Part shown: piece after piece, positions 11,795 to 22,761 of the stretch
Layout of the letters: every line of letters starts with the position of its first letter
Position numbering within the stretch: the first letter of the stretch is position 1
From: Bimastos eiseni
Lineage: Eukaryota; Annelida; Clitellata; Crassiclitellata; Lumbricidae
Length of the DNA: 64,000 nucleotides
Assembly: GCA_959347315.1 (NCBI GenBank)
Contig: OY365820.1
Location: forward strand, 1,226,408 to 1,290,407
Direction of reading: 5' to 3'
Made by a program: the position numbers and the translations under genes
Notes under the pieces: model-generated
Seen by the model: the letters and a program-made list of their open reading frames with translations, nothing else
The model's database searches: none
Told to the model about the DNA's origin: nothing

Positions 11795-11905
11795 AAACTC
11801 CTCCACTGCTTGCAGTTCAGCAGTGCCAGTTCCAAGCCTGGATAAAGGAGGAGGGCGACGCTAATGATCTTTGTCATCACGCAGTATCGTTAGACTGCAA
11901 CTTAC
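11795..11905 (-). repeat. Dispersed repeat A, reverse copy
   Basis: Well preserved: GCAGTGCCAGTTCCAAGCCT, GGAGGGCGACGCTAATGATC, TCGTTAGACTGCAACT. Confidence 0.85.
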
Positions 11906-13286
11906 CCCTAACCAATTTTGCTATCGAATGAGTACACACCGACCTCACATTGTCCAAGGGAGGATCTGACGCTGGGGTAGAGGGCAGGCCACCCGCACTA
12001 AGGTATGCCGAGTTTAAGGAAAATGGAGTCTTGGGTTAGCTTAAGGACTGCTATTCGTCACTATGGGACTCTGTTCGGACTCTTCTGTGATTGTCTTAAG
12101 TCGCTATGTTTATATCCGTTGAACTCTAAGATTGGTTACCACATAAACAATGCTTTTGAGAGCTCAAAAAGGTCTAGTTCTTCTTGCTTCCTCTTGTTCT
12201 TGTTCTTCTTGTTCTTGTTCTTCTTGTTCATCTACTTTCTCTCCCTTTCCCTCCCAGTCTCCCTCCCTCCCTTCCTCCCTATCTCCCTCCTCATCCTCCT
12301 CATCCTCCTCGTCCTCCTCGTCCTCTTCCTACACACACATATCATATATTTACACATACTGGTTCGTGTATGTTATAAGTATGTATTCGATGTGTTTTGC
12401 AGAGTTCTGATGATATTTGTTATCGCACTGTGTCATTAATAAAAATTGAATGAAATATTGGATTGAGTTCAGAATTTCCTTTTTCATTGCACTACGGCAT
12501 GCAACCTTTATTGATTTTGGGTAAGTTACACCAGGTGAAATTGAGGATTTAATTTCACAAGTCGATATGACACTAGGAATGAACCGAATTCAGCATTTCT
12601 CAGACTAACAAACACTGAGTCCAGTCGAGTAGTGATGAAATAAAAAAGACACTAATGTTACTTGTAGTGATTGATTACTAGTTATCACAACCTAGTGTAA
12701 ACTGTGGCACAATGGATAAATTTATAAAACAAATGAATGTATGAAGGAGTGTCGTGTACCTGAAGATAATAATGGTTCTAATCTGTTCATAATAGAATGA
12801 AATTCAAGTGTGTACTTGGCCAGTAGATGACCTTTGCTGAATGGAGGCGGTTCAGTTGTAGTGATGTTGTGATGTTCTCTTCACTGATTGAATTGAGACC
12901 AGTTCGACAACGAGGGTACAGATAGAATTCAGGTCATCTGTGTTGTAGAGAACATGTTTAATTATAAATATGATAATAATTATAATAATAATTATAATTA
13001 TGATAATAACAATAATAGTAATAAATATTTTCCTTTAACTTCTAACTGACAAACCGCATTTTGATTACAGGTAAAGTATAAATGAATGTCAACAAGTTAT
13101 TACAGGAGTAGAATTTGACTGTCGGCAGCCATGCAAGGCTCCATACAGTGCGTTATACGTTTAGTGGTCATACACTTATGGCAGTGAAATAAATCCATCT
13201 AAGTACGGAGGCTGCGTTTCTGTTGTGGGTGCACCCGTTAAGATAAGTCAAGGGTCTCTATATGGGCAATCTTGACTAAGTAGTAG
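11906..13286. other. Intergenic with CTT/CTC pyrimidine tract
   Basis: Contains a CTTGTTCTT and CTC-rich pyrimidine tract at about 12170-12340, followed near 12405-12435 by a short piece resembling the inverted head of repeat A. The overlapping Ser/Leu/Pro-rich open frames are products of the tract. An ATAATAATT-rich stretch lies at about 12960-13030. No gene is supported. Confidence 0.5.
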
Positions 13287-13395
13287 TACTTTCAGTTTCA
13301 CGACACAGTGTGATAACGAAGATCATTAGCGTAGCCCTCCTCCTTCGTCCAGGCTTGGGACTGGCACTGCCAGAGTGCAGGTAGTGGCGTAGTTG
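13287..13395 (+). repeat. Dispersed repeat A, forward copy
   Basis: CACGACACAGTGTGATAACG through CTTGGGACTGGCACTGCCAG. The copy is followed by GACTGACTGACTGAC. Confidence 0.85.
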
Positions 13396-13784
13396 GTCTT
13401 GACTAACTGACTGACTGACTGACGGATGGCTTATTATACAAATATACAGGGCCCATAAATTAATTCGAATCGATGCTGGTTTGTTGATTTGAAAATATTG
13501 CTTGATATGAAAATATTGCCCTTCTAGTACTCTGGCGTCTTTGTTCCTAGGCATAAACTTTGGACGGGTCGTGTTGTGCTCGGCACAAACACGTATGCAG
13601 GCGTGCAAGGACGCATAGAAGAACACACACAGCCAAGCAGACAAACAGACAGACAGACTGTCCTTGTGATGGTCCTTGGGGATCATGTTTTCGTTACCTA
13701 TGTTTGGTTCAGATGTACGATATTAGTTGCAATGTCCAACCCCTTGTTTTGACAGATCTAGGTCGTCTGCGTAGTTAAAGTCCG

Positions 13785-14066
13785 TCTGTCGGTCTGGCTG
13801 TCTCTATTTCTCTGTCTGTCTGTTTCTTTCTCTATGTCACCGTCTGTATCTGTCTTGTCTGTCGGTCTTTCTAAGTCTCTAACGTCTGTCTCTTTCTCAT
13901 TCTCGTTGTCTGTCTCTATTTCTCTGTATATGTTTGTATGTTTGTCTTTCTATGTCTCTCAACTTCTCTCTCCATGTGTTTCTCTTGCTCCGCTTCTTTC
14001 TCTCTTTCTCATCATTATTATTATTATTGTTATCATCGTCGTCGTCGTCGCCGCCGACGCCACCAC

Positions 14067-14106
<40 letters not shown>

Positions 14107-14150
14107 GTTATTGTCATTGTCATTGTCATTATTATTATTATTATTATTAA
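13785..14150. repeat. CTGT/CTCT tract followed by (ATT)n
   Basis: A pyrimidine-rich CTGTCTGTCTCT tract (13785-14010) runs into ATTATT/GTCGTC and then nearly pure ATT triplets (about 14067-14150). The poly-Ile, poly-Leu and poly-Tyr frames here are artefacts of the repeat. Confidence 0.9.
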
Positions 14151-14154
14151 ACGG

Positions 14155-14683
14155 ACGATTTCTTTAGCGCTGTAGCGCAGCCATACCGCTACAAGGGCAC
14201 TCACTGTAAGTTTGTTTTGCCCGTCTGTCTGTCTCGATTTCCTTGTACTGACAGCCAGGTCTCGTGAACTAGTGTAGACAAATTGGTCGTACTCAACGGC
14301 CGTAGTGTTCGCCAGACTGTTTAGGTTGTTTTCCTGTGTGATTAGAGCTCTATAATCGTCCTATCATTATAGTTTTCCCACTTCTCATTACTCGGCTATT
14401 TCCAGCACATACATTGAGTACATACATTACATACAGATATTACACACGTGTGCATACATTACATCATGCATGTATTACATGCATACAATCTTTCTCTTCT
14501 CCCCATTGATACTCCGCTAATATTTTTATTGTAATCCCAATCACTTTGTAATTAATCCCTTTGCTTTTATTTTATGTTGAAGTTGAGAGAGTTAAGTGAG
14601 TTAATCAATAAAATAGTTTATGATTATACATTACCCACATGCATACATAATACATTACAACGTTGAATGTTTTCTCTTTTCAG
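14155..14683. other. Non-coding DNA ending in a splice acceptor
   Basis: AT-rich with several ACATACATTACAT repeats at 14400-14480. It ends with the polypyrimidine and acceptor TTTTCTCTTTTCAG (AG at 14682-14683), which implies a 5'-UTR intron for the LRR-Ig gene that follows. Confidence 0.5.
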
Positions 14684-14808
14684 GATGTAACTATTAGTTT
14701 TGGATAATTTTGCCAGAGTCAAGAGAAGCGAGAGGGCGACGCTGCAGACGCCCATCAGCCTTGTCCACCCGTCCTACTCCACCGACTGTCGTTGCAGCCC
14801 ATCCGAAG

Positions 14809-17406
14809 ATGCGGTCCGTCAAACTACCACCCTCTTCTTCTCTCTGGTACCTCCTACTGTTCGCAGTTCTACCCTTGGGCAACTCAGAACCAGTTGCCTG
14901 CTATGAAGTGGGATGCACTTGCGACGAAGCGGTCCACCAACTCAGCTGCTTCGGTCTGAATCTCTCGTTCGTTCCGCTCACTTCAGCCACCAGCGTCCAT
15001 TCCTTGAACTTGAGCGCTAACCATATTCGTGAGGTCGGCAACGATGATTTTGTCCAGTTTCCTGAGCTTCGATATCTCGACTTAAGTCGCAACTTGCTAT
15101 CGAATATATCCTCGAACACGTTTAGTCGAAATGTCCACCTTCGCGGTCTTGTTCTAGAGCACAATGATTTGGATGGTGATGGTGTTCTTGCGGCTGGTAA
15201 AGCGCCGTTGCAGGAACTGTATCTGTCCGGTAATCGTATAGACGATTTAGGTGAATTCACCGTGTTTTCTAGTCTTTCAGTGCTCGACGTGAGCGAGAAT
15301 CTGTTGGCCCGCGTCCCGAAGACATTCCTGGTCGGTCTGCCGAAATTACAGCGTCTAGTCTTGGCCGCAAATCAGATTGAAGAGTTCGTGGTGAGTATAC
15401 CGTCAGGCGAATCTCTGCTCAGAGAGCTGAATCTGTCATCGAATTCCCTGGCTCGCTTTTCCATATCCGGACAGCTGAGGGACTTGGAGGTTCTGGACCT
15501 AAGTTGGAATCGACTATCGGTGGTCAATGCAGACTGGATGTCCGGTTTCCCGAACCTGCTGATACTCATCATCAGCGGGAATCCCTTTGGCGTCTTTCCC
15601 GACTTTTCGTTTCAATATCTGCCCAGTCTGGTGAATATCGAAATGAGCTTCCTGCAGAATCTTACCAGTATTTCCGAGAATGTATTTTCTGGGTTGAACA
15701 GTCTCAGGCGTCTACAGCTGGCGCACAATCAAAGATTGGTTTCGATAAGCGGTCTTGCCTTCACCAACCTTACCGATCTGAGAGACGTTGATCTTAGTCA
15801 CAACAATCTCTCCTCTCTCAGTTCCGTTTTGTTCGGCACGCAGAGACAATTAGAGGCAGTTGACATATCGGGGAATCCTTGGCCGTGCAATTGCGTTCTG
15901 TTTGATGAGTTTCTCTCGCTTAAGGAGTTGTGTCGTAACTCGAGTTGCGCTCTGGAAGCGGGACCAGTCTGTTGGGGCACGGAATTGTCCGTCGCAAACA
16001 TCACCTCCGATCCGCTCGACTGTCGGAAACCCAGAGTGTTGGACCACGCGAAAGACGTCCGTCTTGGACTCGGATCCTCAGCGGTCCTGGACTGCATCAC
16101 GTCCGGATATCCGCGTCCTCAGATCGTCTGGGTGACCAATAGGAACCTGATGATCTCAAAGTTGGACACGGATCTTGCGCCGGTCAAGCGGTACCTCCGT
16201 TCCGACGTCGATTCCTACCTGCAACAGTACGAGCAGGACGATCGAATGTTCGTCTTTCCAAACGGGAGCCTCTACATCGCGTACGTCACCCGCAAAGAGG
16301 GCGGAACGTACCGGTGCATCGCGGCCAACAAGTACGACAACGATACCGCCATTGTCGACGTCCAGCTAAACTACCAGGTCATGTCGACGGTCACATTGTC
16401 CAGCATAATCGTCGGATTCCTAACAGCAACCGGATTCTTCTTCATCGCTGTCATCATCGGCGTCATCCGGTATCTCTCCTTCATCTGCAGTAGGAAGGAG
16501 CGCAAAAAGCGGAAGAGCATCCGCGAGGTTCTCGAGACGATACAAGACTACAAGTCGGCACAATTCGACAAGCTCAGCGCCTACAAGACGGCAAAGATGG
16601 ACCAACTTTCCGCGTTCAAGTCGGCCAAGATCGACCAATTCTCGGCCTTCCGGAACTCGCGCATTGACAAGCTGCGCACGTACAAGCAGGCGACGGTCAC
16701 TAGTGTCCTGCAGTACCTCGAGCGCATGCGGGAGCACTACACCAACCAGACTGTCCGTATCAAGGACAACTGTGCCCAGCAGATGGATAAGTTGAGGGAG
16801 AGCTATGGGGTGCGTCGTGGACGTTTCAAGGATTACCGCTCGCACCAGGTGGAGAAGATGCGTGACAACTACAATGCTCAAGTGCTGAAGATCCGCGAGT
16901 ACAGCGTCCAGCAGATGTCGCGGCTCCGCGAGCAGTACAAGGCACAGCAGCAGAACATGCTCAAGCTGCTCGAACTGCTCGATATCGGAAACTGCGTTAC
17001 GGTGATCGAGGCCGAGTGCATGCACACCGAGTCGATAATCTTCGACGCGTCGATCGCATTTGACTTCGAGGCGCACCCGATCCACGGTCCACGCGACTCA
17101 GACTCCAATATCTCCGGAGAGTCACACTACCTGACGGCGAGCGAGTCCGGCTCTGAGAGCGACCTCGCCAATCCGCGATCGATATCCTTCGCGGCCGACA
17201 TCGAACCAGGGATCCGAGGATCGCGGGGGACGGAATTCCCGGACTTCAGACCCGAGGACAGTTTCGACGATTCTAACAGCGACATCTTTCTAGAAAGTTT
17301 CCCCATAGATCCGATGGAGTTTCCGGAGTTGCCGGAAATTCCCGAGATCTTGATCGCCGGTCGAAAATACAACTTCGTGCCGCCGGAAAGAGAGACGGAG
17401 TGTTAG
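14809..17406 (+). CDS. LRR-Ig single-pass transmembrane protein
   Basis: The first ATG of the long frame (14809) gives 865 residues with a signal peptide (hydrophobic WYLLLFAVLPLG); the frame is open upstream but without an ATG. Order of parts: cysteine-rich LRR N-cap (around 30-50, CYEVGCTCDEA), about ten leucine-rich repeats, LRR C-cap starting NPWPCNC at 356, one Ig domain (about 410-520, Cys in AVLDC and tyrosine-corner Cys in GTYRC), transmembrane helix (about 528-556), then a basic stop (RKERKKRKS). The 306-residue cytoplasmic part starts with a tandem helical repeat (about 570-725, units such as KMDQLSAFKSAKIDQ) and ends in an acidic Ser-rich tail. The extracellular layout matches the Linx/LINGO/Kekkon class of neuronal adhesion receptors, and similar repetitive tails exist in some invertebrate LRR-Ig proteins (recalled, not checked). 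The coding region is uninterrupted; an acceptor at 14683 suggests an intron in the leader. Probable role: cell-surface adhesion or signalling. Confidence 0.93.
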   Translation: MRSVKLPPSSSLWYLLLFAVLPLGNSEPVACYEVGCTCDEAVHQLSCFGLNLSFVPLTSATSVHSLNLSANHIREVGNDDFVQFPELRYLDLSRNLLSNISSNTFSRNVHLRGLVLEHNDLDGDGVLAAGKAPLQELYLSGNRIDDLGEFTVFSSLSVLDVSENLLARVPKTFLVGLPKLQRLVLAANQIEEFVVSIPSGESLLRELNLSSNSLARFSISGQLRDLEVLDLSWNRLSVVNADWMSGFPNLLILIISGNPFGVFPDFSFQYLPSLVNIEMSFLQNLTSISENVFSGLNSLRRLQLAHNQRLVSISGLAFTNLTDLRDVDLSHNNLSSLSSVLFGTQRQLEAVDISGNPWPCNCVLFDEFLSLKELCRNSSCALEAGPVCWGTELSVANITSDPLDCRKPRVLDHAKDVRLGLGSSAVLDCITSGYPRPQIVWVTNRNLMISKLDTDLAPVKRYLRSDVDSYLQQYEQDDRMFVFPNGSLYIAYVTRKEGGTYRCIAANKYDNDTAIVDVQLNYQVMSTVTLSSIIVGFLTATGFFFIAVIIGVIRYLSFICSRKERKKRKSIREVLETIQDYKSAQFDKLSAYKTAKMDQLSAFKSAKIDQFSAFRNSRIDKLRTYKQATVTSVLQYLERMREHYTNQTVRIKDNCAQQMDKLRESYGVRRGRFKDYRSHQVEKMRDNYNAQVLKIREYSVQQMSRLREQYKAQQQNMLKLLELLDIGNCVTVIEAECMHTESIIFDASIAFDFEAHPIHGPRDSDSNISGESHYLTASESGSESDLANPRSISFAADIEPGIRGSRGTEFPDFRPEDSFDDSNSDIFLESFPIDPMEFPELPEIPEILIAGRKYNFVPPERETEC

Positions 17407-17454
17407 CGAATAGCGGCGCGATTTGTGGCTGTAGGTCCATATTTATATCGCTTG

Positions 17455-17560
17455 GAAATCTTGATCGCCGGGCGGAAATACAACTTCTTGCCGACGGAAA
17501 GAGAGACAGAGTGTTAGCGGCGCGTTCGTGTTCGTGACTGTAGGTCCATATTTATATCTC
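17455..17560 (+). repeat. Tandem duplicate of the LRR-Ig gene 3' end
   Basis: The last 63 coding bases plus the start of the 3' UTR (from 17344) recur 111 bp downstream with few changes. The duplicate still reads EILIAGRKYNF...ERETEC and a stop codon, followed by the same TGTAGGTCCATATTTATAT. It lies beyond the gene's own TAG and is presumably transcribed as 3' UTR. Confidence 0.9.
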
Positions 17561-18057
17561 TTGGTAGACAATCTATAGATGATGTTTGACTGCAGATTGA
17601 ACTGTGCAATATGTACCGTATTTATCATTGTTAGGTGGTGCGGATTATGTGACTGTGTAGATTTCAATGCGTTGACTCTTTGAGGATTTTGCTCACGTAC
17701 ATTGTTTGCCAGCAGAGATGGTATATCCGTGATATCGCTTTCAACGTTCATCAGGGTTTTAGTGAAATGATGTGTTCCTGACGTTTATTGATTGTTGTTC
17801 AGCAGAGCCGTCGGTGTTTCAACTTTCTAGATCAAAGAAATATTTCTAATGTGTTCTACAACCTCGTCCTGACAATAATATTACAATATTTTCGGATACG
17901 TTTTCCGAGTGGTTTGACCTAAATATAGAATATTGTTTTATTGAATATCGAAGGGATATGAAGCCGACGGAAACTGGGTTGTTAACCTTGATTGCGTGTG
18001 TGTCTACATCCGGGAATTTTTCAGGATAAATTGGCTGTCGCGTTTGTTTTCGTTAAC

Positions 18058-18108
18058 GAAATAAAACGAGTTAATAAACAGAACTTGCAAATATAAATAA
18101 AATATGTT
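18058..18108 (+). terminator. Candidate polyadenylation signals of the LRR-Ig gene
   Basis: AATAAA-type hexamers cluster here (GAAATAAAACGAG, GTTAATAAACAG, ATAAATAAAATATG), about 650-700 bp after the stop codon. That is a plausible 3' UTR length. No cleavage-site evidence. Confidence 0.4.
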
Positions 18109-18189
18109 CAAAGGAAGATTTTTGACTGAGTGTAGCTTAAATTTAGAATAACTTTTCGGTGACTAGGCCTATACGTTTTAAGTTATCTT

Positions 18190-18365
18190 GCTGAGTACCC
18201 GGGATCCTGTCACAGCATGTCCGTGCCGCCGATCTTACGTTCAGCCTCTCAACATACTGATCTATGTGTACTCTTTTATCACACAACTATGACACAGTCC
18301 AGGGCATTCACCATTGCTGGCCCCACATCGTGGAATGGTCGCTCTCTCCGGTCAACCTCTGCCTA
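18190..18365 (+). mobile_element. LINE 3' fragment
   Basis: A short frame reads RAFTIAGPTSWNGRSLRSTSA and a stop, matching the conserved C-terminal signature of CR1/L2-type LINE ORF2 (compare SRAFHVSTPREWNRLPLSL in the element at 22.8-24.4 kb). Upstream parts are missing. It is a dead fragment. Confidence 0.65.
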
Positions 18366-18925
18366 ATAAGGCTGATTTTAGAATGGATCAGAAATGAGGT
18401 AGAGAGTTCCTAGGCAAGAGTCGAAGTTCCAATTGGAGGCTATTCCAAGTATTTGGGCTTACAACCTAAAAAGCACAATACTGCATCGTCGAGGTCCGAG
18501 AGAAATAAGAAGACCCTGCAATGCAAAGTCAGGCCGCAGTCGGCATTAAACGCTGAAGGAAACGAGATCACTGGACGAGGTTCAAGTTTGTTCCAGAGCT
18601 GTGGTTCAACGGTTAGCAAAGGCTGAGACTTAGCGGGGGAGGGACAAGAGGGTCCCCTCAAAAATTTCAGATGCAGAGGACTGAACTGCTTATATTCAAC
18701 CAAATTTTATGAATATTTCAAAATATTGTGAATTTATACAGTGTTTCCCACTATTTAAATATGTTTTTGTTGCATTCATACTTGGAAATTGAAAATTTTC
18801 CAACCTGTCCCTCTTAAACCCCAATTTTTGACTATCTGTCCCCCACCCCTGCAAACCCATGACCACTTCTCTGCCTATGGTGGTTAGAGATTGAATTATT
18901 TGCTACCATCTGCTAACTCTAGTTC
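18366..18925. other. Intergenic, faint repeat remains
   Basis: Around 18380-18480 the wording (GAGGTAGAGAGTTCC, GGAGGCTATTCCAAG) resembles the dispersed element near 52300. Nothing coding is recognised. Confidence 0.3.
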
Positions 18926-18927
18926 CC

Positions 18928-19050
18928 AGGGCTGTTAATATCGCGATAAAGTATCGCGATACTTTGGTATCGGCGATCTTTTTGCAGTATCGCTGCGCGT
19001 ATCGCGATAGTTTTATTTGGTCGATATCGCGTGTGTATCGCGATACTCTA
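18928..19050. mobile_element. TATCGCGATA palindrome cluster, possible hAT end
   Basis: After CAGGGCTGTTAA come four exact copies of the 10-bp palindrome TATCGCGATA (18939, 18952, 19000, 19036) and a partial one (19025), all within about 107 bp. The CAGGG start and repeated palindromes resemble the subterminal region of hAT elements. The opposite end was not found. Confidence 0.5.
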
Positions 19051-19685
19051 TTTAGCCAGTAATCAATATGCGATACCAATACTTTTTCTCACCTTAATAA
19101 AATCATATAATATTTCTTTTCCACTTGAAATATTTGCCCAATGGACGACTTTTGATTATGCGGAGAGAATCTCAGAGGGGGGCGTCTCCTACCTGCCAAT
19201 CATAATGGACTTTTACCAAGCAAGAGGTTTGGCAGCTGGGTCATTGCTTGTAGATTCAGTCACTGGTCAGTAATGGGACAATTGGCTCAGTGGCTCTCTT
19301 TCACCAGGCACACTGTCCGATCAGAAGACGTTGGCTATTTGCATATCAATAAATAATTATGGGTCGCAACGATCAAATATACACGTACAGACACGAACAC
19401 AGTAACACTCTAATACACTCACACGCATATTGTTATGCATATCACATGGAAGCCGAGGGAAGGGTTGTATATGTCAAGCATTTCGATCATGCAGAGCGTC
19501 TATCGCATACATACAGACGAAACAAAGGTGCAATTGAAGATCTCCCATGTGTAAAAGCACCATCTGAGGTCCACCAGTAATCTCACGCTTAAAATGGGTG
19601 TGCAAATATTCTAGCAAAGACGGCAAGCTATGTTTGGATTGGATCCAGAGTTTTACAACAGTTTTTGGCATATTACAGTAGGGGC
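19051..19685. other. Intergenic, no gene
   Basis: Possibly the interior of the element starting at 18928. Short open frames only. GGCATATTACAG near 19670 may be a remnant of repeat B. Confidence 0.3.
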
Positions 19686-19689
19686 AGTA

Positions 19690-19755
19690 AAAAGACAATG
19701 TGCGATAATAAGGATCATAAGCGTCGCCCTTCTTTATCCAGCCTGTGTTGCATAA
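19690..19755 (+). repeat. Dispersed repeat A, partial forward copy
   Basis: GTGCGATAATAAGGATCATA and GCGTCGCCCTTCTTTATCCA are preserved; the rest is lost. An inverted copy lies about 130 bp downstream. Confidence 0.65.
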
Positions 19756-19814
19756 GATGTCGCTAAACTGTTGAAGGATCATATGAAATTATGTCAGTAA
19801 GCTCCATTCGCAAT

Positions 19815-19920
19815 TATTCCGCTACTGCTCGCACTCATATACTGCCAGTCCAAATTGGCGACAGAAGAGGAGGGCGACGCTTATGATCTTTATTATAACA
19901 CGGTGCCGCTAAACTGCAAT
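19815..19920 (-). repeat. Dispersed repeat A, reverse copy
   Basis: CTGCTCGCACTC, CTGCCAGTCCAA, GGAGGGCGACGCTTATGATC and GGTGCCGCTAAACTGCAATT are readable. Confidence 0.8.
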
Positions 19921-20154
19921 TACTACACATGCGCCGCTCTATGCCACTATAGTAGTGCGAATCCCAAGCTTATGGAAAGAAGGAGGGTGATGCCAAACAT
20001 TCATATTGTGAAACTGCTGTTATACAGCAAATAGGTAACTCAGGCCTGCAGCCTGCACTGTGACGGTGCGAGTGCAAAAAGTGGATAAAGGAGGAGGGCA
20101 TGTCAATTTGTACGCCATGGAATTGGTTTGTTGCTGTTAAGCGACGTTGTGCTG

Positions 20155-20245
20155 CTTTATGATGAAAAATCGAATAACTTCGCCCTCCTCCTATACCCAG
20201 ACTTGTGATTGGCACTGCTAGAGAGCGAGCAGTGCAGAGATAGCC
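20155..20245 (+). repeat. Dispersed repeat A, partial forward copy
   Basis: CTTCGCCCTCCTCCTATACC and GATTGGCACTGCTAGAG are recognisable; the head is degraded. Confidence 0.6.
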
Positions 20246-20249
20246 GATT

Positions 20250-21080
20250 AAGACTTTATCATGGCACACGAAATGTGTATCTCAGCCTATTAAATTTTGA
20301 CCAGGACCAAAAATATAGTAGTAAAATCAGTCAAATTAAAGGTGTGCGAATCGCTCGCATTTTTGTCACGTTCAGTACTTAGAAACACTGCTTGTGTTTT
20401 ATTAGGGCCATGCGAGGCTATTAATATTGTTGAGGCTTTTATTGATTTTATTGTTGGGAACCAAACTGCTATAATATTGATATTAGAACTAAAGAGGATG
20501 TCCAAGTCATAGTTCTCGCAATTTGCAGACACACATTCCAGCTTTATGAACAAATAATGGCACAGGAGTTACCTAAATAATTGAATGTCTTCGTATTGAA
20601 AATGGTGCTGTAATAATCAATGTATAAGCAAAGGGTTTACAACTTTTAAATTTGCGTAAAATTCATGGTGCAGCCAATATTCCTATGTGCGTAACCATGA
20701 AGGTATCATCGTTGAAGAAAAACCGCTTAAAATCAATCGCTAAATGCTACTGTAAGTGCTTCAAGTAATATTCTCAGGGAAGGTCAGATCAGAGGCAAAC
20801 TCTCCGGCGGCAGCAAGAGGTCGCTAAGTAGTTCATTTCTGCATTAAGTACCTTTTTATTGGTAGCTTTTGATGTTATAATAGTTTCCATTCGCGTTCTA
20901 TTTATTTGCCCTCACTGATGATAAGCAAAACCAAATGCGAGGATCAGGACAAACACGTATTTATGTATAATTGTGTGTGCATGCATTTAAGCCTGGCACA
21001 TGAGACCTCGAGACCAGATTTTCCCGACTGGTTAGGTGACTAGTTCCACTGTCCAAGAGCAGCAGATGGCGAGATAGAAA
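20250..21080. other. Intergenic, nothing recognised
   Basis: AT-rich. Overlapping short frames on both strands (20290-20553) lack domains or splice support. Confidence 0.35.
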
Positions 21081-21082
21081 AG

Positions 21083-21316
<234 letters not shown>

Positions 21317-21899
21317 AAAATGGAAAACACACCAGCATACACTGTTGCTTTTATTTTCCCAACTGGTTTAGATGATAATAAGTACCGCGGTTTAACTGCA
21401 ACAAGATGTGTTGATACAGGCAGAAATAGATTCAGACAGACAGACAGACAAGTAGGCAGACAGACAGACAGACAGATGAACGGACAGACAGACAGATATG
21501 AATGCATACAGACACACAGACAGACAAGCATAAATACAGATGGATAGATAGATACATGTATGCTTATATAGACAGACAGGCATAACAACATCTTCATTTG
21601 CTCATCCTCTGAAAAATCCTGAAGGCAGTGCTAATCTTACTATGAAAATTACGCGATTTTTTTATAATAATTATTGTCCTGACTTAACTCGAAGATGGAG
21701 CACTCACAACTAGGACCAATTTCAGAGTTCAAAATTCATTCTCTGGCGAAGCTGGGCTGTAAGGCTAGTGCTCTATAAAAATGTAATAGCTATTACTGAT
21801 ATACCCGACGCGCTGTCTTCTGCACTTTTCGACGACGCCTGCATGCAATAATTATGTGTATATTCGATGCTAGTCTGCTGCCCTAGTAGCCGCAAGATG

Positions 21900-22290
21900 T
21901 CGTTTAACATTGAAAACTGCTACTTCGCTGTTATTCTTTGTTGAAAATAATTGCACACCAATTTTAGGTATATTGCTCGTCACACAAAACAACGGAAGAG
22001 ATATTTCCTAATAAGAGGAAGCCCATATTCGAAATACAGAAATTCCAGAAGTGAAATGATGTCGCTTAACACTGATTATGTGGTTGCAACCAATGAGGTT
22101 ATAAATATATAGTAAATCTCAATGGTTGCAACAGTAAAAACTGTTAAAAATAATTGCACACTTCTTTTAAGTGCAATATCCGCCATACGAGTAGCTTAAT
22201 AGAAGACCGACTATTTTATTATTAAGAGGAAGGACTATCTGATTTGGAAACACCGCAACTGCTCCTATGCGAATTCCTCAACACTTACGC
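21900..22290. repeat. Local tandem duplication, about 203 bp
   Basis: AAAATAATTGCACAC occurs at 21944 and 22147. In both copies it is followed at a similar distance by GAAGA and by TAAGAGGAAG. It is an old, diverged duplication with no coding content. Confidence 0.6.
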
Positions 22291-22385
22291 TGCATACAGT
22301 CCAGCAGTGCCAGTCCCAAGCCTGGATAAAGGAGGATGGCGACGTTAAAGATCTTAGTTATCACACTGTGTAGTTAAACCTCAAC
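22290..22385 (-). repeat. Dispersed repeat A, reverse copy
   Basis: CAGCAGTGCCAGTCCCAAGC, GGAGGATGGCGACGTTAAAG and GTGTAGTTAAACCTCAACT are readable. A more degraded inverted copy follows at about 22435-22520. Confidence 0.8.
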
Positions 22386-22544
22386 TAACTATATAGCATG
22401 GTAACTCCTCTAGTTCCGTCATTGCTTGCCCTCTGATTTTTCCAGTCCTCAGCCAGGATAAAGCACGAATTCAACGCGATTTATATTATCCCTCAGTGTT
22501 GTTAAACTGCAACTAGCCAGCTACCTTGCAAACTCATCTAGCTT

Positions 22545-22655
22545 CCGCCACTGCTTGCAGTCCAACAATCCCAGTACCAAACCTGGATAATAGAAGAGGG
22601 TGACGGTAAAGCTTTTAGTTAGCACACAGTGTCGCTAGATTGAAACTAACTTGAA
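22545..22655 (-). repeat. Dispersed repeat A, reverse copy
   Basis: CCACTGCTTGCAGTCCAACA, AGAAGAGGGTGACGGTAAAG and GTGTCGCTAGATTGAAACT identify it. The copy ends about 100 bp before the LINE remnant. Confidence 0.75.
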
Positions 22656-22761
22656 CTTGTGAATTACGCAGCTGTTCGATTTCTGTCATTGCTCTGCTTG
22701 TGAGGTGTATTTAGCGACGCTGTTCATTTAATACGGGTGATTGGGGACAAAGATTTAGTGA

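Noticed and set aside
12005..12439. 144-codon frame with Leu/Ser/Pro-rich middle
   Set aside because: The middle is a CTC pyrimidine tract and the flanks have no domain. The apparent membrane segment is a repeat artefact.
16420..17085. 221-codon frame on the minus strand opposite the LRR-Ig gene
   Set aside because: Shadow of the real coding sequence on the other strand; no start context or independent evidence.
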